Shown: positions 54,017 through 63,263 of the stretch, piece by piece
Layout: each line of letters opens with the position of its first letter
Position numbering within the stretch: position 1 is the stretch's first letter
Origin: Tropicibacter naphthalenivorans
Lineage (GTDB): Bacteria; Pseudomonadota; Alphaproteobacteria; Rhodobacterales; Rhodobacteraceae
Reading direction: 5' to 3'
Assembly: GCF_900176475.1 (NCBI RefSeq)
Contig: NZ_FWXX01000003.1
Coordinates: forward strand, 186,001-250,000
DNA length: 64,000 nt
Translations under genes and position numbers: made by a program
Notes under the pieces: generated by a model
What the model was told of the DNA's origin: nothing
What the model saw: the letters and a program-made list of their open reading frames with translations, nothing else
Databases searched by the model: none

Positions 54017-54886
54017 ATGAAAGACCTATGCGCCGTGTCCGATACAACTGATGCAACTCAGACCCGCGTGTATGTGCTGGGCGCCAGCGGCAAAGTGGGC
54101 CGTCTGCTGCGCGCGGTGTGGCGGGCCGGACAGGCGAACGGGTTGGAATTCATACCGATTTTCCGCCAGACGCCGGAGGATGCCGAGGGGTTGCAGTGGC
54201 GGCCAGAGCAAGACCTTCCCAATGTGCCAAAGGCCCGCGCGGTTTTGGCGCTGTGGGGGGTGACAGGGGCCGACCCGGCGGCCTTGCAGCAGAACGTGGA
54301 TTTGGCGATCAGGGCGCAAGAGTTCGGGCAAAGCGTCGGTGCCGATCGGGTGCTGCACTGTTCCAGCGCCGCGGTCTACCGGCCCGAGGATCACCCCTTG
54401 GGCGAAGCGGCGCGGCTGGACCCGCCGACCCCCTACGGCGCGGCCAAGCTGGCGATGGAAAGGGCGTTGCAAGACGCGCCCGGCCCGACACCTGTGATCC
54501 TGCGGATCGGCAGTGTCGCGGGGGCAGAGAGCCTGTTCGGCAATATGCGGCCCGGCGGCAGCATTCACCTGCATCGCTTTGCGGACGGGCAGGGGCCGTC
54601 GCGCAGTTACATCGCGCCGCAGGACTTGGCCCGTGTGATCCACGCGCTGATCACCTCGCCCGAGGCGCGGGGCATTTATAATGTCGGCGCGCCCAAAGGG
54701 GTGCGGATGCAGGATCTGGCGCAGGCGGCGGCGTGTCAGATCACTTGGGCCCAACCGCCAAAGGGCGTCCCGCAGAACGTCGTTCTGGATACCACGCGCC
54801 TGCAAGGGCTGTGCGCGCTGGGGGCTGGGGCATCGGACGCGAGGCAGATCATCGCGGATGTCAAAGCCACCAGGGTCTGGCCATGA
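54017..54886 (+). CDS. NAD-dependent epimerase/dehydratase family protein
   Basis: A 289-residue extended-SDR protein. The Rossmann motif VLGASGKVGRLL starts near residue 19, HCSSAAVYRPEDHPL provides the catalytic Ser region, and PYGAAKLAMERAL the YxxxK. Sequence after that is shorter than in typical UDP-sugar epimerases. GGAG upstream supports the ATG at 54017. It is coupled to the sugar transferase by ATGA, so nucleotide-sugar modification for exopolysaccharide is likely. Confidence 0.85.
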   Translation: MKDLCAVSDTTDATQTRVYVLGASGKVGRLLRAVWRAGQANGLEFIPIFRQTPEDAEGLQWRPEQDLPNVPKARAVLALWGVTGADPAALQQNVDLAIRAQEFGQSVGADRVLHCSSAAVYRPEDHPLGEAARLDPPTPYGAAKLAMERALQDAPGPTPVILRIGSVAGAESLFGNMRPGGSIHLHRFADGQGPSRSYIAPQDLARVIHALITSPEARGIYNVGAPKGVRMQDLAQAAACQITWAQPPKGVPQNVVLDTTRLQGLCALGAGASDARQIIADVKATRVWP

Positions 54887-55500
54887 CGCCTTTGCGCCGG
54901 GGTTTGGATATCCTCTATGCGCTGGTGCTTGGCGTGGTGCTCTTGCCGCTGATCCTCTACGTGGCGGTGCTGCTGCTTGCGCGCGAAGGCGGGCCGATCC
55001 TGTATAAATCCGAACGAATGAAGGCACCGGGGCAGGGGTTTCTTTTGTGGAAATTCCGCACCATGACCGTGGCAGAGGCCGACCAAGGCGTGTCCGGCGG
55101 GGACAAGGCCGCGCGGATCACGCCGACGGGCGCGTGGCTGCGGCGCACGCGGCTGGATGAGCTGCCGCAACTGTGGAATATCCTGCGCGGGGACATTTCC
55201 TTTGTCGGGCCGCGCCCGCCTTTGCGCCGCTACGTCGAGATGTTCCCCGAGACCTACGCCGAAGTGCTCAGGGACCGCCCCGGTATCACGGGTCTGGCCA
55301 CGCTGGCCTTTCACCGCACCGAAGAGCGGCTGCTAAAACCCTGCAAAACGCCCGAACAGACCGAAGAGGTCTACTGCAAACGCTGCATCCCGACGAAAGC
55401 GCGCCTCGACATACTCTATGCCAAGGCGCGCAATCCGTGTTCTGATTTTCGTCTGATGGTCGCTACGGTGTTCCGCAGCGTGTCCATGCACCGCCGCTAG
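54883..55500 (+). CDS. Initiating sugar transferase (bacterial sugar transferase, short monotopic form)
   Basis: A 205-residue membrane-associated phosphoglycosyltransferase that loads the first sugar phosphate onto undecaprenyl phosphate. One N-terminal hydrophobic segment (10-33) is followed by KSERMKAPGQGFLLWKFRTM, the DE dyad region RLDELPQLWNILRGDISFVGPRPP, and RPGITGLATL. It lacks the N-terminal multi-helix region of WcaJ-type enzymes. Four cysteines (154, 165, 168, 186) cluster after the catalytic core. Its stop abuts the yjbF-like stop on the other strand. Confidence 0.9.
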   Translation: MTPLRRGLDILYALVLGVVLLPLILYVAVLLLAREGGPILYKSERMKAPGQGFLLWKFRTMTVAEADQGVSGGDKAARITPTGAWLRRTRLDELPQLWNILRGDISFVGPRPPLRRYVEMFPETYAEVLRDRPGITGLATLAFHRTEERLLKPCKTPEQTEEVYCKRCIPTKARLDILYAKARNPCSDFRLMVATVFRSVSMHRR

Positions 55501-56166
55501 TTAGCGCCGCAGCGCCTGAGACAGCACGTAGCCGAGCGTTTTGCCCAGCCAGACCCGTGACGACAGGATATAGCCATCGGCGCTGACCACATAGGTGTTG
55601 GTAAAGGTGCCTTCGTCGTTGCCGCACTTCGCCGTGACGGTCTGCCCCTTGGTGTTGATCAAACCGGTGACCACGGGAACGGTCGCGCCGGTGTCCAGCT
55701 TACAGGTGAACTGATACGTTTCGGTCACGTCTTCGGGCGTCAGGTAGCGCTGCACGTAGGTTGCCGTGCCGACCGAGCGCCTGCGCACCAGCGACAGCAG
55801 CGCGCCTTCGTCCGAGGACATCAGGTCGCCTCCCAGACCACGCGTGGCGGTGATCATGCCATCGCGCATGACGACAACCTGCCGCGAGGACGCGCCAAAG
55901 GTGTGGTAGGGGCCGTTGCTTTCGATATCGACCATCACGACCTGGGACTCGCGGTCTTCGATCACGAACATGGTCACGGGGCCGGTGGTGCCGCCCAGCG
56001 CCTGGGCCAGCTGCTCGGGGCTGATTGCGGCGGACTGTTGCCGCGCGGCCTTGATCGCTTCGGGCAGCTTGGCGATGACATTGCTGTCAGGACCGTTGCC
56101 GCAGGCGGTCAGCATCGCCAAGGCGGCAAAGGCCATCCCGGCGCGCATTCGCAAAGAGTTCATCAT
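55501..56166 (-). CDS. YjbF/GfcB family lipoprotein
   Basis: A 221-residue outer-membrane lipoprotein of the YjbF group, found with YjbH in exopolysaccharide and group 4 capsule loci. The signal peptide ends MLTAC, with lipidated Cys22. The conserved parts are MFVIEDRESQVVMVDIESNGPY-type strands and RDGMITATRGLGGDLMSS. Its ATG overlaps the yjbH-like stop. Precise role in polymer secretion is unknown. Confidence 0.86.
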   Translation of the reverse strand: MMNSLRMRAGMAFAALAMLTACGNGPDSNVIAKLPEAIKAARQQSAAISPEQLAQALGGTTGPVTMFVIEDRESQVVMVDIESNGPYHTFGASSRQVVVMRDGMITATRGLGGDLMSSDEGALLSLVRRRSVGTATYVQRYLTPEDVTETYQFTCKLDTGATVPVVTGLINTKGQTVTAKCGNDEGTFTNTYVVSADGYILSSRVWLGKTLGYVLSQALRR

Positions 56167-58313
56167 CGCCAGAACCTCCCCCAGCTGTCGGTCACGTCTT
56201 GTTCGTGGTAGTCGCGGACCTTGTTATAAAGACGCCCGTTCACGTTCAGACGCGCGCCGCCATCGCGGGTCAGCGGCTGCAAGGTCACGGCGTTTTCCTT
56301 GCGCGACGGGGTGCCGATCAGGCTGGCGATCGGGATGGTAAAGCGGATGCCCTTGTCGAAGGACCCTTCACCAAAGTCGTCAAAGGACGTGTCGGTAAAG
56401 GTGGCATAGGCGCCGACCTTCCAGCCGTTGGCGAATTCGCGGTCCAAGGACACGGTTGCGCCGTAGTCGCCCGCCAGATAGCGGCCCGCATCGACCTGAC
56501 CGTGGAAGCCGTTGCCAAAGTTGTAATAGGCCGAGACATGCCCGTTGACGTTGGGGATCTCACGCCGCGCGCCGGTGACCGGGTCGGTGGTGGTCATATC
56601 CTGAAAGCCGAACAACTGGTCATAGTCGCGGCGCATCACATAGTTCAGCTCTGCCCCAAGGGCGAGACGGCTGCCCACCGGCTTCCACAGAACTTCGGCA
56701 GAGGCGCCGCCATACATGCTTTCAAGATAGCCCAGCGTCAGGCGCGAATAGACATCCGCAGCCGGCCGCCCGTACATGGCCAGTTGCAGGTATTCGATGG
56801 CGGGGTCGCCTTCGCGCGCATAGACAGAGTGGTCAGTGCGCACGCGCGGCAGGGCGGATTCATCGACACGGGTCACGCTGTCACGGTTGCCGGTCAAACG
56901 CTTGGTGACCGCGCCAGAGACGACGATGTTCGGCGTGATTTCATAGTCGGCGGCGGCACGAACACCCAGGTCGGCGCGCACCGGGCTGTCCGGGTCAAAC
57001 GCCGACAGGGCCACATAAGGCATCAGCGACCATGTGAACTTGGGGTAGACGCCCGGGTCTGCCTTGGGGGCCAAGCCGTAGCCTTCGATAATGCTGGCGC
57101 GGGCCAACATCTCGTCGGCGGCGTCATGTTCGTGGCGTTCAAGGTCCGAGCGCTTCAGAACGACCGCCGACATGGGCATCCCGTTGACCACCGGAACGAT
57201 GACGAACTCTTCGATCGAGGCAGGCAGGCTGCGGGTCATGGCGCGGGCGGTGCGGCCAATCGCCTGCGCTTCAGAACCGAAACGCGTGTTGCGCAGCCGT
57301 ACCGTGGCGCGGTGCGCGTCAAGAGAGACACCCTCGACCGACAGGCCATCCTTGGCGGCCAGGTCGCGCAGCGTCTTGATGGCACCGGCCTGTTTGGCGC
57401 TGTCGCCGGTCCAGCCCAGATCGCGCACATCCGCAGGCTGGCGCGGGGCCACCGGCAGACCCGCCGTTTCCAGACCGCCGGGAATGCCAAGACGCTTGGG
57501 GTTCGTGGCCAAGGTCAGCTGCGCGCCGACCTCGGTGCCCAAAACGTGGTAGAGCGACAGCTGCACACCGCTTTTGAAGCGGTAGTCCATGCCAAAGTTC
57601 CACGGGCTGGTCTTGTTCAGACCCATACGCGCGGCTTCGACCGCGTAATCGTCGGATGAGTATTCAAGCTTGAAGTTCAGCCGGTCGTTGGGCGCATAAG
57701 AGACGCCGCCGAAAAAGGCCATGTCGCCCTTGAACCATTGGGCAGTGGTCGGTGTGCCGCCCTTGCCGAAATCCACAGCGGGGCGTGTGCCCACCGACGC
57801 AAAGGATTTGTAGCTGCCAAGGCGCCCCCAACCGACGCCGCCGGTGGCTTTTAGCCCCGGGGCCAGCGTCTTGGTGGCGACGATGTATTCGCCGTTGTTG
57901 ATACCAGTGCCGATGAAATCCTGAAGGCCGATGGCAACGGCAGGGCGAATATCTCCTTCGGTCAGCAGCTGGTAGCGCAGGTCGAAACTGCGGTCGAAGC
58001 GCTTGTTCGTTCCATCGAAGTTTTCAAGTGATGAATAGCGAAAGCTGCCGGATAGGCGTGGCATGATCTGGAAGGTCAGCGTGGTCCGCGTAATGCCGGC
58101 AAAGTTCGACACCGTCGCGGCAAGCTCGGCATCAGGCAGCATTTCGGCGCTGGGCATGTCGACCAGACCGGGCGAGCCATACAGGTTATACGATGGCGCA
58201 TTCTGCGCGGTGTCCGGGATCGCAGCGGTGCTCATGAGCATCCACGATGCGCCCGCCAATAGCGCAGTTCTGGCGCGGCCTCTCGGGCGCCTGTCCAAAG
58301 CTCTGTCCGCCAT
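56163..58313 (-). CDS. YjbH family exopolysaccharide outer-membrane protein
   Basis: A 716-residue exported protein. After a signal-like segment (about 15-38) comes the YjbH start NLYGSPGLVDMPSAEMLPDAEL, then two beta-barrel-like halves. These are rich in alternating hydrophobic strands (LTFQIMPRLSGSFRY, LNFKLEYSSDDY, GAELNYVMRRDYDQLFGFQD). It would be an outer-membrane component of polysaccharide export with YjbF and the Wza-like lipoprotein. AGAGG lies before the ATG at 58313. Confidence 0.87.
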   Translation of the reverse strand: MADRALDRRPRGRARTALLAGASWMLMSTAAIPDTAQNAPSYNLYGSPGLVDMPSAEMLPDAELAATVSNFAGITRTTLTFQIMPRLSGSFRYSSLENFDGTNKRFDRSFDLRYQLLTEGDIRPAVAIGLQDFIGTGINNGEYIVATKTLAPGLKATGGVGWGRLGSYKSFASVGTRPAVDFGKGGTPTTAQWFKGDMAFFGGVSYAPNDRLNFKLEYSSDDYAVEAARMGLNKTSPWNFGMDYRFKSGVQLSLYHVLGTEVGAQLTLATNPKRLGIPGGLETAGLPVAPRQPADVRDLGWTGDSAKQAGAIKTLRDLAAKDGLSVEGVSLDAHRATVRLRNTRFGSEAQAIGRTARAMTRSLPASIEEFVIVPVVNGMPMSAVVLKRSDLERHEHDAADEMLARASIIEGYGLAPKADPGVYPKFTWSLMPYVALSAFDPDSPVRADLGVRAAADYEITPNIVVSGAVTKRLTGNRDSVTRVDESALPRVRTDHSVYAREGDPAIEYLQLAMYGRPAADVYSRLTLGYLESMYGGASAEVLWKPVGSRLALGAELNYVMRRDYDQLFGFQDMTTTDPVTGARREIPNVNGHVSAYYNFGNGFHGQVDAGRYLAGDYGATVSLDREFANGWKVGAYATFTDTSFDDFGEGSFDKGIRFTIPIASLIGTPSRKENAVTLQPLTRDGGARLNVNGRLYNKVRDYHEQDVTDSWGRFWR

Positions 58314-58441
58314 GATTACCTCTACTCGGGTATTGTTTCCCTTACGTTGCTAGTGGTTTTCCCCAGCCCTGTCCATTCACGCAAGGGCAACGGTGGGCCA
58401 ATGTGGGAAAACCGCACCGCCTTTGACGCCGCTTTGGGTAT

Positions 58442-58477
58442 TTAACCTTACATTTTGAATCATTAAGCGGCTGGTAA
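58442..58477 (+). promoter_or_regulatory. CtrA-box-like half-sites upstream of motB
   Basis: TTAACCTT at 58442-58449 is one base from the TTAACCAT half-site form, and TTAA-N7-GTAA at 58463-58477 is one base from the full CtrA box. Both lie 48-85 bases before the motB start, the first flagellar gene in the block. CtrA controls motility in Rhodobacterales; its binding here is inference. Confidence 0.4.
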
Positions 58478-58524
58478 GCGGCGGTAGCCTATACCTTTCC
58501 TTGGGTGAAAGAAAGGTGGTGGAC

Positions 58525-59373
58525 ATGAGTGGCGATGGCGTTGCGCCTATCATCATCAAACGGAAAAAAGTTTCCGGCGGCGACGGGCACCATGGCGGGG
58601 CCTGGAAGGTGGCGTATGCCGACTTTGTGACCGCGATGATGGCGTTCTTTCTTTTGATGTGGTTGCTGAATGCAACAACCGAAAAACAGCGCAAGGGGAT
58701 CGCGGATTACTTTACGCCGACGATTGCCTTGACGCGGGTCTCTGGCGGCGGCGATGGCGCGCTGGGCGGGGAATCCGTCTTTGCGGAAAATACCCTGCCG
58801 CGCATGGGCTCTGGCTCGACCAGCCTGAACGTCCAGCCTCGGCGCCAAAGTCTGGATGGCGCGTCCGGCGCGCTGACCTCTGACAAGGCAGACGCCGAGG
58901 GGGAGGCCGAGGAAGAAGCCTTTAAAGAAGTCGCAGAGATGCTGATGGGCCGTGGCGGCGAAAGCATGGTGGCGGACGAGACGCTGGACCATATCGTGAC
59001 CGATGTGACCGACGAGGGGCTGGTGATCGAGGTGTTCGAAACCGAAGAGGCCCGTCTGTTCGACGACGACAATCAGCCGACTCCCCTGTTGCGTGACATC
59101 GCTCGGGTGCTGATTTCTGCCTCGGTCATCGTGAATAATCCGATTGCTGTCGAAGGGCACACAGCCTCTTATCCGCTGGTGCTGGCGCGCAATCCGTCCT
59201 GGGATGTGTCCGGGCTTCGGGCGACGCGGTTCCGCGAATTGTTGACCGATCAGGGGCTAAGTTCCTCGCGCGTTCATAGGGTTACGTCTCATGCGGACCG
59301 GGAGCCGAACCACGACAACCCGATGGACGTGCGCAACAACAGGCTGGAAATCGTGTTCCTGCGAAACCTGTAA
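58525..59373 (+). CDS. motB: Flagellar motor stator protein MotB
   Basis: A 282-residue proton-channel and peptidoglycan-anchoring stator subunit. The N-terminal helix WKVAYADFVTAMMAFFLLMWLL contains the proton-binding D33, and the plug region IADYFTP follows. The C-terminal OmpA-like domain includes VEGHTASYP and the conserved NNRLEIVFL. AAAGGTGG supports the ATG at 58525. motA is not adjacent. Confidence 0.93.
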   Translation: MSGDGVAPIIIKRKKVSGGDGHHGGAWKVAYADFVTAMMAFFLLMWLLNATTEKQRKGIADYFTPTIALTRVSGGGDGALGGESVFAENTLPRMGSGSTSLNVQPRRQSLDGASGALTSDKADAEGEAEEEAFKEVAEMLMGRGGESMVADETLDHIVTDVTDEGLVIEVFETEEARLFDDDNQPTPLLRDIARVLISASVIVNNPIAVEGHTASYPLVLARNPSWDVSGLRATRFRELLTDQGLSSSRVHRVTSHADREPNHDNPMDVRNNRLEIVFLRNL

Positions 59374-59427
59374 GATGAATTCAATCGCATTTTAGATGTT
59401 AGGCCCGCGTTAAACACGAGCGCGTAT

Positions 59428-59460
59428 CTGTTGTCTCGGAATTTAGTTTCGAGACAGCAG
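59428..59460 (+). promoter_or_regulatory. Inverted repeat in the flgE leader
   Basis: CTGTTGTCTCG (59428-59438) and CGAGACAGCAG (59450-59460) form an 11-pair stem with one wobble around an 11-base AT-rich loop. It ends 12 bases before the flgE ATG. No T tract follows, so it looks like an mRNA regulatory hairpin or operator and not a terminator. Confidence 0.5.
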
Positions 59461-59472
59461 AAAGGCGCGTCT

Positions 59473-60777
59473 ATGACAATTTCATCCTCCCTCAATGCAG
59501 GCGTTTCAGGTCTGACGGCAAATGCGAGCCGTCTGGGCACGATTTCCGACAACATCGCGAACTCGTCGACCTATGGCTATCGCCGTGCAGAGACAGAGTT
59601 TAACTCGCTGGTTATGAGCAACAGCGGCCGTAGCTATACTGCCGGTGGTGTTGCCACCAACAACGTGCGTCTGATCGACCAGAAAGGGTCGTTGGTGACG
59701 ACGGACAACGCGACGGATCTGGCGATTCGCGGTCGCGGGATGCTGCCGGTGGTGTCTGCCTCGCAGCTTCAGGCGACCGGCGAGCCCGAGCTGCTGCTGA
59801 CCCCGACGGCCTCGTTCCGCCTGAACGAAGAAGGGTATTTGCAAAACCAGTCGGGCTATTACCTGATGGGCTGGCCGGCGAATCTGGATGGCTCGATCCC
59901 GTCCTACCCGCGGGACACCACCGACGGCCTTCAGCCTGTTCAGTTCAGCCTCAGCCTGACCGGTGACCCGACCACCAACGTTGAAATGAGCCTCAACCTG
60001 CCCGCAACTGATACCCAAGTGGATGCATCGGGCGATCCTTACAACCTGTCGATCGAGTATTTCGACAACCTTGGCGTGTCGCAGGCCATCAACCTGACCT
60101 TTACGCCAACGGTTCCGGTCGCCCCTGCGACTGCGCCGTCGAACACGTGGAACATGCTGATGACGGACACGGCTCAAGGTGGCGCGGTTGTTGGCGAATA
60201 TGAAATTGTGTTTGACGACACCCGGAACACCGGTGGGCAGATCCTGAGCGTGACGACCATTTCTGGCGGTGCCTATGATCCCCTCACCGGGATTGCGGAG
60301 ATCACCGTTGCAGGCGGCCCGATTGATTTCAACCTTGGCGCGGTTGGCGAAAACAGCGGCCTGTCGCAGCTGTCCGACAGCTTTGCGCCCATCTCGATCA
60401 CGAAAGATGGGTCCGAAGTCGGGAACATGGTGGGTGTCGAAGTGGACGCCAACGGCTTTGTCAGCGCCCAGTACGACACCGGCGTCAGCCAGATCCTCTA
60501 TCAGGTTCCGCTGGCCGATCTGCCCAACCCCAATGGCATGACCGCGCTGGACAATCAGACGTTCAAGCCGACGCCGTCCTCGGGCGCGTATTTCCTCTGG
60601 GACGCGGGGGATGGTCCGACTGGTGACATCAAATCCTTCGCCCGCGAGGAATCGACCACCGACGTCGCCAAGGAACTGACGTCAATGATCCAGACCCAAC
60701 GGGCCTATTCGTCGAACGCCAAGGTCATCCAGACCGTCGACGAAATGCTTCAGGAAACCGCCAACATCAAGCGCTGA
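59473..60777 (+). CDS. flgE: Flagellar hook protein FlgE
   Basis: A 434-residue rod/hook-family protein that polymerises into the hook. The N-terminal motif SSLNAGVSGLTANASRLGTISDNIAN and the C-terminal STTDVAKELTSMIQTQRAYSSNAKVIQT are the coiled-coil ends of this family. The long middle region is the variable surface domain. The ATG at 59473 is used; an upstream in-frame ATG at 59431 would run through the leader hairpin. Confidence 0.93.
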   Translation: MTISSSLNAGVSGLTANASRLGTISDNIANSSTYGYRRAETEFNSLVMSNSGRSYTAGGVATNNVRLIDQKGSLVTTDNATDLAIRGRGMLPVVSASQLQATGEPELLLTPTASFRLNEEGYLQNQSGYYLMGWPANLDGSIPSYPRDTTDGLQPVQFSLSLTGDPTTNVEMSLNLPATDTQVDASGDPYNLSIEYFDNLGVSQAINLTFTPTVPVAPATAPSNTWNMLMTDTAQGGAVVGEYEIVFDDTRNTGGQILSVTTISGGAYDPLTGIAEITVAGGPIDFNLGAVGENSGLSQLSDSFAPISITKDGSEVGNMVGVEVDANGFVSAQYDTGVSQILYQVPLADLPNPNGMTALDNQTFKPTPSSGAYFLWDAGDGPTGDIKSFAREESTTDVAKELTSMIQTQRAYSSNAKVIQTVDEMLQETANIKR

Positions 60778-60812
60778 CGGTTCTTAGATCAACTCCTCAA
60801 GGAGGCCAGTAA

Positions 60813-62252
60813 ATGTCTTTATCTTCTGCACTTAACAACGCGTTTTCGGGGCTCAAGGCCAACTCGCGTGCTGCGGGTCTGGTGTCGACCAACATCGCGA
60901 ACGCCACCACCGAAAGCTACGGAAAGCGCGAGCTTGTGCTGAATGCTGGCCTCACCGGGGGCGTCCGGGTCGACGGCGTTTCGCGCAATGTCGACTCGGC
61001 GCTGATCGCCGATCGCCGTTTTTCGGATGCTCAAACGGCCGCATCGAACGATCTTCTCAATTTTATCAAGAAAGTCGAGGACGTCGTTGGCGTCTCGGGC
61101 GAGGCAGGCTCTTTTGTCGGCCGCGTCGAAGCCTTTGAGAACTCGCTTTTGACGGCGGCGTCGAATCCAGCTTCGACCCAACGGCTGGAAATGGTGGCCA
61201 CGACGGCGAACGATCTGGCGCTGACGTTGAACACCATGTCCGACAAAATCCAGACCCTGCGGACGGACGCGGACCGGACCATCGGCGCGCAGATCGATCT
61301 GATGAATGAAACCTTGGCGCGCTTGGACGAGATCAACGTCGACGTGGTCAAGGGACGGGTTTCGGGCGTCGATACGGCGAGCCTTTTGGACGAACGCAAT
61401 CGCCTGCTCGACGGGATTTCGGACATCGTGCCGCTGCGTGTCGTCGAACAGGACAAAGGCAGTATCACCGTTTACACCACCGGCGGCGCTTTGCTTTTGG
61501 ACAGCAAGCCCGCCGAGATAGAATTTGAACGGTCCATTGCGGTGCGGGTCGGCGACACTGTGGCAAACGGGGCGCTGTCCGGGCTGACCTTTAACGGTGT
61601 TGCCGTCAGCACCAGCGACAATGGGATGTTCGGCGGCGGGAGCCTTGCCGCACAATTCAACATCCGCGACAACGAAGGTGTGCAACGTCAGGCCGAACTG
61701 GACGGCATCGCCCGTGACCTTGTGGAACGTCTTGGCCCCGGTGGGCCGGACATGACGCTGGGTGCGACCGATCCGGGCCTGTTTACCGACATTGGACTCG
61801 CCTTTGATCCCCTCAACGAAGAGGGTCTCGCCTCGCGGATTTCTCTAAATTCGCTGGTTGCACCGGGCTCTGGCGGGTCTTGGCGGTTGCGCGACGGTCT
61901 GGGTGCGGCAACGCAGGGTGAGGTGGGTGAAGCCCGCTTGCTACAAGGCATTTCGGCCGCGATGTCCGCGTCCAATGTACCCAGCTCGACGACGCTGGCC
62001 TCGGTTTCCCGCAGTTTTGTCGATCATGCGTCCGAATTTGCCTCGACCGTGTCCGGCTCACGCGTGCGCGCCGAACTGTCGCAAAGCTATCAATCCTCGC
62101 GCAATACCGCGCTCAAAGAGGCCGAGCTGGCCAAAGGCGTCGACACCGACTTTGAGCTTCAACGGCTGATGCAGATCGAACAACTCTACACCGCGAACGC
62201 CAAGGTCATGTCCACCGTGGATGAACTCTTGCAGCGTCTGTTGCAAATCTAA
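60813..62252 (+). CDS. flgK: Flagellar hook-associated protein FlgK (HAP1)
   Basis: A 479-residue hook-filament junction protein. The N-terminal LNNAFSGLKANSRAAGLVSTNIANA and the C-terminal ELQRLMQIEQLYTANAKVMSTVDELLQ are the family ends. AAGGAGG (60799-60805) is a strong ribosome binding site, but CTCC-TCAA-GGAG (60793-60804) can fold over it. It follows flgE by 35 bases. Confidence 0.93.
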   Translation: MSLSSALNNAFSGLKANSRAAGLVSTNIANATTESYGKRELVLNAGLTGGVRVDGVSRNVDSALIADRRFSDAQTAASNDLLNFIKKVEDVVGVSGEAGSFVGRVEAFENSLLTAASNPASTQRLEMVATTANDLALTLNTMSDKIQTLRTDADRTIGAQIDLMNETLARLDEINVDVVKGRVSGVDTASLLDERNRLLDGISDIVPLRVVEQDKGSITVYTTGGALLLDSKPAEIEFERSIAVRVGDTVANGALSGLTFNGVAVSTSDNGMFGGGSLAAQFNIRDNEGVQRQAELDGIARDLVERLGPGGPDMTLGATDPGLFTDIGLAFDPLNEEGLASRISLNSLVAPGSGGSWRLRDGLGAATQGEVGEARLLQGISAAMSASNVPSSTTLASVSRSFVDHASEFASTVSGSRVRAELSQSYQSSRNTALKEAELAKGVDTDFELQRLMQIEQLYTANAKVMSTVDELLQRLLQI

Positions 62253-62264
62253 GGAGAATTTCTC

Positions 62265-63263
62265 ATGGAATCAGTCGGAGATATGGCCCGCGCGCTGGTG
62301 CTGAGGACCAATCAGGCCCAGCTTCGCAGTGAAATGGATCAATTGGCCGTCGAGGTCGCCACGGGCTTGGTCAAAGATCCCGCGCAGCACCTTAAAGGCG
62401 ACTTGACCGGGCTGATGGCGATTGATCGCACCCTGTCCAAGCTGGACACCTATCGCGTCAACACCACCGAAGCGACCTTTTTGACCGGGTCGATGCAAAC
62501 TGCGTTGGATGAGATTCAATCTAGAACGGAACTTTTGTCGCAGTCGTTGATTTCGGCGGAATTGACGCCGAACAGCTCTTTGCTGTCGACTATGGCGCAG
62601 GACGCCGAAAACGCATTTGCACAGGTTTTGAACGGTTTGAACCGCTCGGTTGCGGGGCGTTTCATGTTCTCGGGCACCGCGACGGATCGGCCTGCGGTCC
62701 AGGACGTGGATACTTTCTTGGGGGATCTGCGGACCGCTGTTTCCGGGTCTGTGACCCTGGCCGATGTGGAAACGGCTCTGGATACCTTTTTCGGCGCGGG
62801 CGGCACCTACGAGACGACCACCTACCAAGGCTCTACCGCTGGGATTGCACCGCTGAGACTGAGCGAGACAGAGACGGCGAACGTGGATATTCGCGCCACC
62901 GATCCGGTGTTTCGCGACGTGCTGAAACCGCTCGTTATGGCTGCTTTGTCGACGGATGGATCGCTGGGCCTGTCACAGGATGTACAGGTCGAAATGCTGG
63001 CAAAAGCCGGGCGGGATTTGCTTGGTGCGCAGCAAGGTATGGTTGAACTTCGGGCAGGCCTTGGCGCTCTCGAAGCGCGTGTCGAAGAGACGACCGCGCG
63101 CAATTCGGCAGAGCGCACGGCAACCAGTATCGCCAAGCTCGATCTGGTTGGGGCCGACGCCTACGAGACGGCAACGCGGTATGAAACGATCCGTACGCAG
63201 CTCGAAAGCCTGTATGCGATCACCGCGCGGTCGCAGCGTCTGTCTCTGGCGGAGTTCCTCTAA
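62265..63263 (+). CDS. flgL: Flagellar hook-associated protein FlgL (HAP3)
   Basis: A 332-residue flagellin-related junction protein. The N-terminal helix MARALVLRTNQAQLRSEMDQLAVEVATG-type region contains the SEM and DQL pattern, and GRFMFSGTATDRPAV is the family central motif. The C-terminal region ends ARSQRLSLAEFL. TAAGGAGA precedes the ATG. Its stop overlaps the flgI start (TAATG). Confidence 0.88.
   Translation: MESVGDMARALVLRTNQAQLRSEMDQLAVEVATGLVKDPAQHLKGDLTGLMAIDRTLSKLDTYRVNTTEATFLTGSMQTALDEIQSRTELLSQSLISAELTPNSSLLSTMAQDAENAFAQVLNGLNRSVAGRFMFSGTATDRPAVQDVDTFLGDLRTAVSGSVTLADVETALDTFFGAGGTYETTTYQGSTAGIAPLRLSETETANVDIRATDPVFRDVLKPLVMAALSTDGSLGLSQDVQVEMLAKAGRDLLGAQQGMVELRAGLGALEARVEETTARNSAERTATSIAKLDLVGADAYETATRYETIRTQLESLYAITARSQRLSLAEFL

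Noticed and set aside
56199-57659. 486-codon open frame antisense to yjbH
   Set aside because: It lies entirely within the yjbH-like gene and has the arginine/histidine-rich composition of a GC-rich shadow frame, with no family motif.
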